From Dillenia suffruticosa (Eukaryota > Streptophyta > Magnoliopsida > Dilleniales > Dilleniaceae): a stretch of 64,000 nt of DNA. This document shows positions 12,220 through 24,169 of this stretch, one piece after another. Position 1 is the stretch's first letter. Each line of letters starts with the position of its first letter. The notes under the pieces were generated by a model. That model saw nothing but the letters and a program-made list of their open reading frames with translations, made no database searches and was not told the origin of the DNA. Position numbers and translations under genes: made by a program. Where the stretch lies: positions 9,983,001 through 10,047,000 of the forward strand of contig JAVTVX010000026.1 of the NCBI GenBank assembly GCA_033439265.1. The letters are read 5' to 3'.

Positions 12220-13390
12220 TGTTGAGATAGAAAAGTTTTAATGATAAAAGAAAGAAATAAAATATGTTTAAAGTAAATCAAAAAAGTAACAAAAAATTAG
12301 GAGCCTGCACATCATGTCAACCTGAGCTTAGAACCCATCGACCTGCATCACAGATCCACCAATTTAAGTCTCACGTCGACCAATTTTAACTCAACCCTAA
12401 ACACATTGACCCAAATTTAACACATATTGACCTGAATAGTTTTAGGTGGACAAATTTAGAATGATATGTCGACCAATTTTAGAAGTACATCAACATACAC
12501 TAGGAAAAATACCAAAACATCGATGTGTCTAACAACTTATCGACCTATTATACTTGTTTTTCCAAGTATTACACATCGACCTGCCTTTAACCTTGTTTAC
12601 TTGCAGACAAAACATCTACCTATTACATAACTCATGCCCACCAATTCTAAGAAGATAGAAACATGTCGATGTGAGAACAAGACTTGTCGACCTAATGTCG
12701 TGTCGTATCACTTAAGCATCACACATCGACCCGCTATTTGACCTTGTCGACATATCTTATACACATCGACCAATTTCAGAAGACAAGCTCACCTATTTCA
12801 TTATTGAATAGTAACACATCGACCTGTGAGAAAAACATGTCGACTTGGTAGTTTCTGGTTCTTAAGTCATACATCAACCTGGCCTTATTCTTGTCGACAG
12901 GCAAACACACATCGACCAATTCATTCATACAGGTCCACCAATTTTATGTGTGCATAGTAGCATGTCGATGTATATAATAGACTTATCGACCTGATGACTA
13001 TTGACTATTTAAACTCACACATCGACCTATCTTTACTTGTCGACATATACACACACATTGACTAATTTAAAATTGAGTGTCCACCTATTTTAGTTAGTAC
13101 ATGATCATGTCGACCTGAATGAATCTTGTTGACCTGTATGTCCAAAAATACACTATAAATTTTTGAATTCAGGTCGTGTCCCTCTTAAACATGTTGACCT
13201 GTGCTTATCAGAAACCAAATTTGCGAAATAGATTTGGATTAAACGGACACATCGTTTCTCTTATTTCTGAAATATTTCAATTTCTATCAAAACTAACGAT
13301 CAAATGGAGCATAAACTAGTTTTGATTGGCGAAAACAATAGTAACACCGATAAAGGAGCGGAGGATCAACGTGAAAATGGGCATTGTTGC

Positions 13391-13680
13391 TAGACTGGAA
13401 ACCGGGCCGGTTTGGGCCCGAAAACCGGCCCGGCTGGCCCGGGTCAAGCCCGAAACCGAAACCGGCCCAAGGCTACAGTAAACCGGCCCGGCCCGGAACC
13501 GTTTCCTGTAGCGGGCCGGGCCGGTTCAAAAAAAATTGAACCGAGAACCGGCCCGGAACCGGCCCGGGCCCGGGCCCGGGAACCGGCACGGAACCGGCCC
13601 GGGCCCGGGCCCGGAACCGGCACGGAACCGGACCTGAACCGGCTGGAACCGCCGGTTCAGGCCTGGCCGGTTCTGGTTCA
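13391..13680 (+). repeat. hAT subterminal GC-rich array
   Basis: About 290 bp made almost entirely of AACCGGCCCGG/GGGCCCGGG units in both orientations, inside a strongly AT-rich neighbourhood. Subterminal arrays like this are typical transposase-binding DNA in hAT elements. The Pro/Gly/Arg-rich open frames here on both strands are by-products of the repeat. Confidence 0.8.
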
Positions 13681-13970
13681 AATTTCTCCTTTTTTTTGAA
13701 TTTTGAAATTTTTTTCCAATTTTACCCCTCCCAACAGCTATAAAACGGCTACTTTTGAGGTTATTTTGGTCCATAGGGTCAAAAAATTTTCCTATAAATA
13801 CCTTATACCCCATTTCCAAAATCTCCACAACAAAATCTCTCTTTCTCTCTCACATCTACATTCTCTCAATATTACTACATTCTCTCATTATTATTTCCTT
13901 TGTATTACCATTTTTTATATCATTTCCATCATTTTCTACACTATTATCTACACCCTTTCCATCAATTTTT

Positions 13971-14345
13971 ACACCATTTCATCACCTTATACACCATTTT
14001 CATTTTTCTCCATTATCTACATTTCCACAATTATTTACATTTCCACCAATTTTTACACCATTTCTATTCTCTTATACCACATTACCTACACCATTTTTTT
14101 TACCATTTCCATTAAATTCTACACCATTTCCATCAAAATTTACACCATTTCATCACCTTATACACCATTTTCATTTTCTCCATTATCTACATTTTCACAA
14201 TTATTTACATTTCCACCAATTTCTACACCATTTCTATTCTCTTATACCACATTACCTACACCATTTTTTTTACCATTTCCATTAAATTCTACACCATTTC
14301 CATCAAAATTTACACCATTTCATCACCTTATACCCCATTATCTAC
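13971..14345 (+). repeat. Tandem repeat of about 171 bp in hAT leader
   Basis: Two nearly identical units (13971-14141 and 14142-14311) plus the start of a third ending near 14345. Each is T/C-rich with recurring 'tacaccattt' words. It sits in the untranslated leader of the hAT transposase. The 215-codon and 176-codon open frames here are repeat artefacts. Confidence 0.85.
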
Positions 14346-14572
14346 ATTAATCAAGATTTGAGAAGATTTCAAGATTGGGAGCCCATCAAGATTTTGCGAA
14401 AAACAACTGCGGTATTCGTCAAATCGGTACATTTAAATTTTTTGCATATTTATTTTTTTGCATTTGCATTACATTTGTATTATCTTTTTAAAAAATTTAA
14501 TTTTAAATTTCCTTTAAAAAATTTTATCGTATATATTATTTTAAAAATTTTAATCTTAATTTTTTTTATAAA

Positions 14573-16596
14573 ATGGCCGGAACACACTTTTCACAATCTT
14601 CTCAATAATCTCCTCTTCCTCCATTTTTTGAAATTCCCGATCATATAGATATTGAAACTTTTTTGGAAGAAACCGAACCTAGTAACACTGAATCTAACAC
14701 AATACAAAATAAAAAAAATGATTTTAATATATAGACATTTTTTGAAAGAAAAAATGATGAACAAAAAGCAATTTGTAAAATTTGTCATCAAAAATATAAA
14801 TTTTTAAAAGGTTGGGGGGTAGGCACACTTAAGAGACACTTAATTAATAATCATCCAGATAAATTATCACAAACAAAACAAACACAAATTTCTACGGGGG
14901 GAGGTAATATAATTGGTATATTTAAATATAATTCGGATAAAGAAAAAATTGGACAAATAGAATGGCTAGCAAGAAAAGAATTACCACTTAGTATAGTTGC
15001 ATGTCCTGTATTTGAAGAATATGTCCAAAAATATTTACAACCCGGTTATAAAAAAAGTAGTAAAAAATCCGGTAGGAGGAGATAATTAGATAGATATCAG
15101 GAATTAAAAAATGGTATACTTACAGAATTTATGACTAGTCAATGTAAATTTTCATTAACTTCGGATAGTTGGAAAAATGAGCATAAAAAAGAATATTATA
15201 TTGTAATAACATGTCATTGGATAAATAATTCATGGTCTTTACAAAAAAGAATTTTAGCTTTTCAACATTGGGAATTTCCACATTCTGGTGCACATATAGC
15301 TAGAATAATTTCAAATGTTGTTTATGATTATGGAATAAGTGATAGAATTTTTTCTATTTTTTTTATAATGTTTCGGCTAATACTATTGCGATTAATAGTT
15401 TAAAAAATTCTTTAAAAACAATTTTAAATGGAGCTTTTTTTCATATTAGATGTGCATGTCATATAATTAATTTATGTGTTAAGAATGGTTTAGCAATGGG
15501 AGAACTATTTTTACAACCTATTCGCGATTTAATTCATCAAATAAGAAATTCTGCTGTAAAAACTCAAGAAATGAGACAATTATGTATTTTACATAACAAA
15601 AAATATAAAAAATTTAAAATGGAATGTGACATTAGGTGGAATTCAACATATGACATGTTACAAGGTGTTCTTCCTTTTCAAAATATTTTAATTGAATTTG
15701 CAAATTCAAATTACGAATATGGTTTTATTGATAATACCGCTTTTGAATTTGCGTCTACACTTACAAAATTATTGGAAATTTTTTATTTATGTACAAAATT
15801 ATTTTCTGGATATTATTATCCAACTACTCATTTAATGCTATCAAATCTTTGTAAAATTATTTATGTATTTAATCAATTTGAAAATGAAGAAAGATTTGGT
15901 GAAATTGTTCTTTCAATGAAAACAAAATTTTTAAAATATTATGAAAAAATTCTAATTTTATATTTAGTTGCAAGTGTATTAGATCCACGTGTTAAGGTTG
16001 AAGGTGCTGAAATGTTAATAGATTGTTTTGCACAAACTTTTCTATCTGAAATGTCTATTAACCCACATTTTTTAAAATAACAAACATCTCATACTTTACA
16101 ATCAATATTTGAATTATATGAAAAGGAAATTAATAATTTAAATACTAATAATATAGCTAGTAGTAGTAGTAATAGTATTCAATCATCTTCATTTTCATTT
16201 AATCCCTTACACATGTTAGGAAAAAAACAAAGAACTTCTTCATCATCATTTAATGAATTACTTTTATATAAACAAACACCTAGATTAGAAGGTTTTGATG
16301 ATGTAGATTTATATGATATATTAGGTTGGTGAAAAAATAATGCATCATATTATCCAATTTTACCCCAAGTGGCTAAAAATGTACTAACCCCTCCGGTATC
16401 TACAGTACCATCCGAAAGTGTTTTTAATGCAAATGGTCGAGTGTTAACCGAAAAACGTATAAATTTAGCGGACGACACTTTAGAAGCTTTAATATGCATT
16501 AAAGATTGGAAGGATGCAGAAAAAAGAATGCAAGGAATTATCAAAGTCTCGGAAGATGATGAACAAGAAGTTGAAGAAGAAGAAGAAGAAGAATAA
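14573..16596 (+). pseudogene. hAT transposase pseudogene (BED finger, RNase H-like core, hATC domain)
   Basis: The first ATG (14573) opens a frame that still shows a BED zinc finger at about 14720-14860 (CKIC...HLINNH, spacing C-x2-C and H-x4-H). The RNase H-like transposase core follows, with the longest open piece 15496-16080, including CDIRWNSTYDML. The hAT C-terminal dimerisation domain (16369-16596) has the PSESVFNANGRVLTEKR core. The order and motifs match the Ac/RICESLEEPER branch of plant hAT transposases. In-frame stops occur near 14608, 14732, 15082, 16078 and 16330, and there is a frame change near 15360, so it is a pseudogene. The acidic (Glu)n tail is normal for the branch. Confidence 0.88.
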
Positions 16597-17176
16597 TAAT
16601 AATATTAATATTAATATTAATATTTTCCTTTTGTTTACAAATCATTTTAAATAGAAAAAAAAATCAAAGTGATGTAATTATCAAAATACAACAACTCTCA
16701 ACAACCCTCAAGAGATCTCTTCAATGTTTCAATAAATACAGAAGAGTTGAAGGAGAGAAAAAAGAAAATTATTGAATGCTCGATTGAATACTCTAAAAAA
16801 TCCTTACCTACATTTGACTATATTTGTCTGTGTTTTTAAATTTTTCTATCTGTCTCATGAATTAGAAAACCTATTCACAAATTGTCATATCTGAGGATAG
16901 AAAGCCACTACTCTTGACATTTATTTTTCGGTTCAAACAAGTGTCAAAAGATTAAAGAGTAAGAATCACTGTTTTAGGTCTTATAAGTAAAAAATCAATC
17001 TATAAAGAATTAAAACTTAGTGCTGGGAAGATACAATGTAAATATTGAATTTAAACCTATAATCAAATTTGTATTTTGAAGGTGCTAGTAAAAAATTTAA
17101 ATAAACTTAAATTTCAAGAAGTGAGAAAAAATATTCATATTCAACTATTCACCCCCTCTAATTGAATAACAAATAT

Positions 17177-18358
17177 GTCGCTAACTTAGTAACGGATTCC
17201 AATATCCGTCATTAAATTAATCTTTTTTTTAATTATCATTTTATATTTTATTTTCTTATTTTATATCTTATTTTCTTATTTTCTTATTCTTATTCTTTTT
17301 TATTTTTTTTTTTTGAAATCATAGAATAGTTTATAAATAGATAGCAATCTATTAGTAATCATCCATCTCACTGCCAACATCCTCCGAAAACTACTGTTTG
17401 ATCTACTTATCAAATAAGATAGATCACCAGATATGGATGTATGTTCTATTGTCTTCCTTTTTTATGACGATAACGAATGAAAATGAATAACTGAATTTTT
17501 TAAAATAATTGAACTATATAAGAGAATCAAACGAATGAAGAAGACGAAAAACACGAATGGTAAACTCGACAGCCGCCACTGATTGAAAATTATTTGTTAC
17601 GCATCGATTGAATTATTTATTATTAAAAATTGTCAATTTGATTAGAATTGTGATATTCACTATATATTCAATTTGATTTCATTATTCAGCTGATATTAAA
17701 AAGAAAGAAACAGTTAAAAATATTTCCTAATAGAGTATAAAAGAAATTTAGTTATGAAATTAGTTATGAAATTAGTTATGAATTTTGAAATACCAGTAAT
17801 AAATTAGCGATGAATTTATTCATGAATATTTTTTATAACTAATTAGTGATGAATTTTGTCACAAATATTTTTTAATAGCTAATTAGTAACGAATTTAGTC
17901 ACGAATTTTAGAGTTCGTTGCTAAATTTTGTGACAAATATTTTTTTATGACTAATTAACGATGAATTTAGTGATAGAAAATTTTTGTAACTAATTAGTGA
18001 CGAAATTTATCATAAAAATTTTTCGTCGCTAAATTTAGCGACGGATAACAGTATTCGTGGCAAAATTTAGCCACTAAATTTCTATTCGTCGTTAATTAGC
18101 GAAAAATTTTGTAACAAAAAATATTTCATTACCAATTTGCGATGAATTTAGTTACCAAAAATTTTTCATTGCTAATTAGTGATAAATTTAGTCACGAAGA
18201 ATATATCCATTACAAATTTAGCCACGACTATTTTTTCATCACAAAATTTGTTGCAAAATAGCAACAAAAGAAATTTTCATCACTAAATTTGTCACAAAAT
18301 AGTGACAAATTTTTTCCATCGCTAAAATTCATTGTTAAAATTGTGTTTTTATGTAGTG
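17177..18358 (-). mobile_element. CACTA-like transposon end with subterminal repeats
   Basis: Read on the minus strand, the segment starts CACTACATAAAA at 18358. It runs through about 640 bp of a repeated TTAGCGACGAATTT-type word in both orientations (about 17720-18350), the usual subterminal organisation of CACTA elements. A related piece is at 17177-17215. No transposase frame is present and the second CACTA end is not seen, so this is a remnant or a non-autonomous copy. Copia-1 inserted at its left border. Confidence 0.6.
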
Positions 18359-18955
18359 CGTTCTCATGAAAATCCAAAAGTTCCATCATGGCAAATTTTC
18401 AACCGATAAATATAAATTAATGATAGTCAAAATTTTGAAAAATAATTATACATAAATCCTACTCATGTTTTGATAGCATTGTTGGGTTCATAATGAACCA
18501 TAACCCCAGTTGGACAACCAACCAACAATATTGTAGCTTTGGTAGTCACAAGTATCCAACTCCCTGTGAAAATTCTTGCCTCCACATCGGTCCTTCATCC
18601 AAGACTATTGTACTCCAAGCTTCATGATTTTTGGGTGGTAAAATCCACTTGGACATAACGTTCTTCACCGCCATCTTCATCGGCATACTCTGGATTTTCA
18701 CAAAGGTCGGCAGGGCTCTCTTCGGCATTCGGTGCATCTTTGACGGGTAACTCTAACAAGGAGAAGGAGGGGATTATTGTGGTTGACTCTACCATGCTCC
18801 CATGTGGGTCGCCCGCTCCAGTGGCAGCACCAAAGCTATTGAAGTTTGTGGATAGATCACACCTTTGAATGGGGCCTTAGGATAGCCTTGGACATTGGTT
18901 GGCCACAGGAGCTCCATTGAAATTGGAGGAGGGGAAAATTTGCTTTCATGTTAAG
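18359..18955. other. Unassigned DNA between CACTA remnant and Copia-2
   Basis: About 600 bp of moderate GC. A short minus-strand open frame (18546-18737, 63 codons) and plus-strand open stretches exist, but none carries a motif I recognise. The GC content and fairly codon-like composition around 18560-18900 would fit a captured gene fragment or an old retroelement piece; I cannot assign it. Confidence 0.3.
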
Positions 18956-18960
18956 ATCTC

Positions 18961-19451
18961 TGAAGGATTTATTATGCTATATGCGCATGCGGAAGCGTAT
19001 AAATTAAAAGTTTGGAATTTTGGTATAAATATCTCAATATGTAGGGCGCCAATAAATCAATCGAAATTGCGTAATCTCTCGTACGGATTGCTCGGTCAGG
19101 ATGGTGATCACGAAACAAACCACCGCCATAGATCCACAATGCCTCAACCTAATGTCCGAGACCCAAATGACAGATGAAATTTTCATTCGCGAAAATTCTC
19201 CCAATCCCTCGTACTCTAGAGTTTGTATTTGAACCAAACTCAATCTCTTGATAATGTGCACCCACAGAGGAATTCCTCTCACCATTTTCATGGCAATATG
19301 TTTCACCAAAATTGCACTCTGCCATTGTTACGGTCTCAGATGAAAGGGAGAGCCTAAGGGAGAGAGATTTGTTTCAAGGGAGTTATTGGAGGAGTTAAAA
19401 AAAATAACTAACTCTTTTTTGAAATGTCCCACATGGGCATAACTTCCAACA
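18961..19451 (-). repeat. Copia-2 3' LTR
   Basis: Matches 40109-40603 along its whole length, with the same ends (TGTTGG...CTTCA on the minus strand). The ATCTC target duplication is on its left and the polypurine tract on its right. Confidence 0.93.
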
Positions 19452-20778
19452 TCTCCCACTTGCACACGAGGGTATTTTATATTTGTCACAAGATCACTAC
19501 TCATGCGATCTATCATATACTCTACTGGAGTTTCATACAGGATTGAACGTCGTGTGACCGGCGAGTACACCTGCAAGCAAAGACTTCTCGATACATCTGT
19601 TAGGATGATCAAGAAGCCATCGTTAATATAAAAAAGAACTCGTTGTAACCCAAACTCAATGCAATTACATCCATCGAGCCACTTTCCCCATTGAAAGTGA
19701 TCCCCAATCATTTGTTAGACTATGTATTCACTATTATGTTTGAATCCCAATATAGATTAATATAACAGGTCGACCGGTGAATACAATACCTTGATATAAT
19801 GCTGATTGGTTTTCCTTCCATACTACTAACTTTCAATCTTATCTTAGCTGCTTTCCTAGACATACACCGCCAAACCGAATCAACCATGATTTATTGGTGA
19901 CATGCTAAAGTAGTAATACCAAAATAAAATTTCAAGAGACAAACGAAAGTCATAAGGGTAGTAGAGATCCTATCTAATGGATCTCGGGTCTCACACAATG
20001 GGAATGTGGATCTTTAACAATACTATCATATCAAAGAATAGCTCCCGCTATCCTTGGTTGTCTTATCACACGTGGTATGAAACATGTGTCACAGTGTTAT
20101 TCTATCATCTCTCAAAAGGATATATGTTAGATTTCTCTAACACTGTGCATGTATGGGTCTCAATCTACATAAGACTTCACCCCAAAGATCTCAGAGATGA
20201 TATCACTTGACGCAGGTGATATCTGAGATCTCAACCTGGTTTCTCACAGGCAACATGGATGTGGGTATGTCCATGTCGGTCATGTCACATATGACCTCAT
20301 CCTGAACACACATCAGGGCGACTTATATTCTAGGAAGGCCACTCTCAAAGTCTCTTACGACTAGAAACCGTCTCATCTCTGCTCACTCAGAGCTGGAGGT
20401 GGTCACTCGTGTAAGAGAGTCGATCACACCTGCTTGACATATCTTTTATCATAACTCACTACAGAATATATGACAACCAACTAGTGTCAAAAATAAACTT
20501 GTGACTTTATAATGCACATATATCATATATATTAATAAGTATCACAATCAGTACATAGTGAGAAATGTCAAATTACATGTAAACCCAATGATTTCATATC
20601 TCTCATAGAGGAATCTTTTACAATAGGTTTGATGAATGGAGCAGCCACCATGTTGTATAAAAATGTACTTAAACATCATTAAACCCTTCTTGGTCATATC
20701 TCTTACAAAATGATATAAGGTATCAATGTGTTTAGTTTTTCTGTGATATTTAAGGGTTCAGTTGTAAGCAATACCGGC
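19452..20778 (-). other. Copia-2 region between RNase H and 3' LTR
   Basis: About 1.3 kb with no supported frame. The open frames at 19328-19711 and 19977-20210 have no recognisable domain. It is part of Copia-2 because it lies between the 3' LTR and RNase H. Confidence 0.6.
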
Positions 20779-23700
20779 CTAATTATCATTAAAAGTCATC
20801 ACTGGCCTTCCACGTTTTGTCACAACCCCTAAGTCATCCAGAAATTTTCGAAACCAAAACATTCCCTTGACTGCTATTGAGTATGCCACATACTCAGTGT
20901 CTATTGTAGATAGAGATATACTGATTTGCTTCTTGTTTCTCCAAGACATGGTACCATTTATTGAGCAAAACAGCAAAAACTGATGTCGCTTTGCGTCTAT
21001 CTAGATCGCCACCCTAATAAGCGTTTGAATAGCCAATGAAACGCAAATCACCTTCTCTATAACACAAGGAGAGGTCTGCAGTTTTCTTGTAATTTCTCAG
21101 AATCCTTTTTACTGCTCTCCAATGATCCCTTTCAGAATTTAATTGATACCTACTCACCAGATTGACTACAAAACAAATGTCTAGTCGTATACACGTCATC
21201 GCATATACTAGACTGCACATTACACCGGTATAAGGGATTTTACTCAACTCCCTTATTTCTTCCTAAATTATATGGCACATTTTGAGAGTTAGGTCTTCGC
21301 ATTTAGCGATAAGAGTATCTAATAGGTTGAATTCATTAATCTCGAAATACTCAAGAATCTTCTTAACGTAGAACTTTTGTTAAAGAGTCAACATTTTTCT
21401 TGAGTGATCTCTCTGGATCCTTACTCCGAGAATGAATTAACCTTACCTATGATTTTCATGTCAGAACTCGATAACAACCGTGTTTCAATGGTTATCAGAT
21501 ACTCTCTGTTGTTCTCAGCTAACAGAATATCATGCACATATCAGAACATGATCACAAAAGAGTCACTAGAACATTTTAGATAGATGCTGTGATCCTCCTT
21601 AATCGTCATGAAACCATATGATATCACATCCTTATAAAATCTTAGATACCACCATCTAGATGACTGTTTTAGGTCATGAATCAACATCCAAGTCGACAGA
21701 CCTTACTCTCATAACCTACTAGAACAAATCCAGAAGGTTGCTCCATATAGATATACTCATCCAGACTTCCATTACGGAAAGTGATTTTTTACATCCATCG
21801 GTATAACTCCAAATCCATATTCGTGATAATCGCTAAAAGTAAATGGATCGAGATAAATTGGGTTACGACTCCTCAATAGTCCAACCTCTTAAACAATTGT
21901 AACCCTTCGTTACTAGACGGGCTATATACCTCTCAACCGATCCGTCGACCTTTTTTTTAACCTTGAGAACTTTCTTGTTTCCAATGGTCCTCCTGCTTTT
22001 AGACAAATCAACTAGATCGTTGAGAACTTACTCATTCTCAATGGTCCTTCTGCCCTCAGGCAGATCAACTAGATCCAAGATTTTGTTGATTTTCATCGAC
22101 TCCCTCTATTTATCTATGGACTTCAATAAATGGTTCTTTGCAAAAACCCACAAGAGCCTCTTAAACTGCTTTAAATTTCTCATCATCCTCAAGAGTCACA
22201 ATGAGAGTTTCACCCTCATTTCGGAAGCAACATTTAAATATGCGCCCTCAATATTTCTACTAGAAGAGAGAACATCCTCACCTTTAGATGGATCGCTTCC
22301 ATTGGGACCAAAATCCGTAATAGGTTATTGTGTCCCACCGTTGGGCTCACCTAAAACACTAGGCTCATCCATCTAAATAGAAGGTAAAGTCCCGATGGAT
22401 TTCACCTCTCAATGGATCACTCCCATTGGGACGAAGATCCTTAATCGGTTCTTTGGTCGCACCGTAGGATTCAGCTGAGCTAATAAGCTCATCCATCGAA
22501 TAAAAGGTAGAGTCCTAATTGACTTCACCTCTTTTAGGGAAATCATCCTAAAGGAATATAGTATTACGAGACTAAATTTCAGTAACAGTGCCGTCAGTAT
22601 GTTCACCCAAGAATACATACCCTTGGAATGTTCTCAATATTTTATAAAGATACATTTCTTTTCTCGCGGAGCTCACTCATTGTGTGGATGCGAGAAATCG
22701 TGATCATACGTGGCACAACCCCATAAGCTTAAGTGCCTAAGGTCAGGGCACGCCCTTGTCCAAAACTCATATGGGGTATTGATTGTGGATTTTGATGGGA
22801 CACCATTAAAGACGTGGACTGCAGTCAATAAATCATCTCTCCAATTGGAGATAGACAAATTGACATGTGTCATCATACTTCTCAACATCTCCAACAAACT
22901 CATATTCCTTTTCTCGCTACTTTATTTTGCTAAAAAGTAGCATGAATAATTAGATGTCTCGTAATTCCCTTTTCGAAAGAGAGCCCTCTAAATTGTTCAG
23001 ACAAATATTCGCGCCATCGATCGGTTCTGAGAATCTTCATTCTCAAGTCTAGCTGATTCTCAATCTCGCTAATAAATCTTCTGAAATATTCTAATATCTC
23101 AGACTTTTGCGAGACCGGATAAACATAACTGAAATGCGTGTAATTATCTAAGAAAGAAATCAAGCACTTAGCTCCATTTCGAACTCTCAAGCTCATAAGG
23201 CCACAGATATCAGAGTGGATTGACTGCAATGGAGTTTTAGCTTTCATTGTATTGTCAAATGGTTTTCTTGTCGTTTTGCCGGCTAAGCAAAACTCACATA
23301 CGGGCAACTTGAATTTGGTTAGCGGATTTAATAAACCACTCACTGCTAACCGATTTAACATCTTTTGTCTTACGTGTCCAAGTATACTATGTCATTCATT
23401 TACATCTCAATCAACGTAATCAGATGTAAAGGTAATAAAAAATCTGAAGAAATGCCATTAAAAAGGAATATATTTTCTGGTGCATACAGTCCATCATGGA
23501 CAAAATCAGAACAAACGAAATAACTGTCGTAATTAATAGAAACAATAGAGTTTCCAAAAAAAGGAACATATCTTAGGCATTCAAGCAAGGTACTGAAATC
23601 AAGTTCCGTCAAATATCTGGAGCGTAAAGAATGTCATGGCAAGTGACGATCCCTCTAAAGATGAAAAATGCTCTTTTCCTCACATAAATCCTCCTAACTT

Positions 23701-23893
23701 GAGGATTTACTTGGCGGAACTCTACTTATGCACACTTGTCTTGAACTATGTGATTGGTGACTCCTAGCTTTACATTCCACAAAGAAGAGAAATCAGCTAG
23801 TATCACAATAAATGAGTCAAAAACTCAAATCACGTAAAGAATCTTCTATTTGTCACACTCAACGAGTGAAATGACCAAATTTACCTCAAGCGT
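20779..23893 (-). pseudogene. Copia-2 gag zinc knuckle and pol remnant
   Basis: Read on the minus strand from right to left. A CCHC-type knuckle block lies at about 23850-23890, then integrase zinc-binding and core (22930-23361, with VCEFCLAGKTTRKPF and HSDICG). RT follows, and RNase H spans about 21250 to 20779, including the SWRNKKQISISLSTIDTEY block. These are classic Ty1/Copia blocks in the expected order. It is broken. Confidence 0.88.
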
Positions 23894-23937
23894 AGCACTC
23901 TGTATTGGTTTTATCCAATTTTTTCTTCTTGTGCTTT

Positions 23938-24075
23938 TATAACGCCGATTCTGTGATGCCGTATTTTTATACGAGAAACTTTTATTTATTTATATTGAAT
24001 TTTGATTTTGGAGTATTTAAATTAAATTTTTGGTACATTTAAATTTATGCCGTATCCGTGAAAATTTGTGTAAAA

Positions 24076-24115
<40 letters not shown>

Positions 24116-24138
24116 AATAATAACAATAATAATGATAA

Positions 24139-24169
<31 letters not shown>

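Larger units (their letters stand above)
13391..16672 (+). mobile_element. hAT DNA transposon, decayed, inside Copia-1 3' LTR
   Basis: The insertion is precise on the left: LTR sequence ends gggcattgttgc and the element starts TAGACTGGAAACCGGGCCGG, a hAT-type terminal repeat. The inverted counterpart is not visible on the right, and a short piece of the LTR is also missing there, so the right end has been deleted. Contents in order: GC-rich subterminal array (13391-13680), a T-rich leader with a tandem repeat (13971-14345), and a BED-finger/hAT transposase pseudogene (14573-16596). Because it splits the LTR, it arrived after Copia-1. It is non-autonomous as it stands. Confidence 0.9.
3139..17171 (+). 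mobile_element. Copia-1, Ty1/Copia LTR retrotransposon, SIRE/Maximus-like, broken
   Basis: LTRs 3139-4882 and 12220-17171 start TGTTGA and end AATAACA. The 5-bp duplication AATAT lies at 3134-3138 and 17172-17176. A primer site (gatatcagag, about 4886-4895) follows the 5' LTR and matches initiator-Met tRNA sites. A polypurine tract (aaaaatggggagatt) ends at 12219. Parts in order: gag with zinc knuckle, integrase, reverse transcriptase, RNase H, then an extra downstream frame. Long LTRs, an extra 3' frame and about 7.3 kb of internal DNA fit the SIRE/Maximus lineage (inference). It is broken throughout, with many breaks. The LTRs differ at roughly one site in ten by eye, so it is an old insertion. 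A hAT transposon lies in the 3' LTR. Confidence 0.93.
12220..17171 (+). repeat. Copia-1 3' LTR, split by hAT transposon
   Basis: The left piece is 12220-13390 and the right piece about 16673-17171. Together they correspond to 3139-4882. The left piece repeats the TCGACC motif array (about 12340-13200). The right end AATAACA at 17165-17171 is followed by the AATAT duplication. Confidence 0.92.

Noticed and set aside
13412-13828. Pro/Gly/Arg-rich open frames on both strands
   Set aside because: By-products of the hAT CCGGCCCGG subterminal array.
13703-14350. 215- and 176-codon Phe/Thr/Ile-rich frames
   Set aside because: Products of a T/C-rich 171-bp tandem repeat; no protein-like composition.
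18546-18737. 63-codon minus-strand frame as a host gene
   Set aside because: No motif or start/splice context supports it; left as unassigned DNA.
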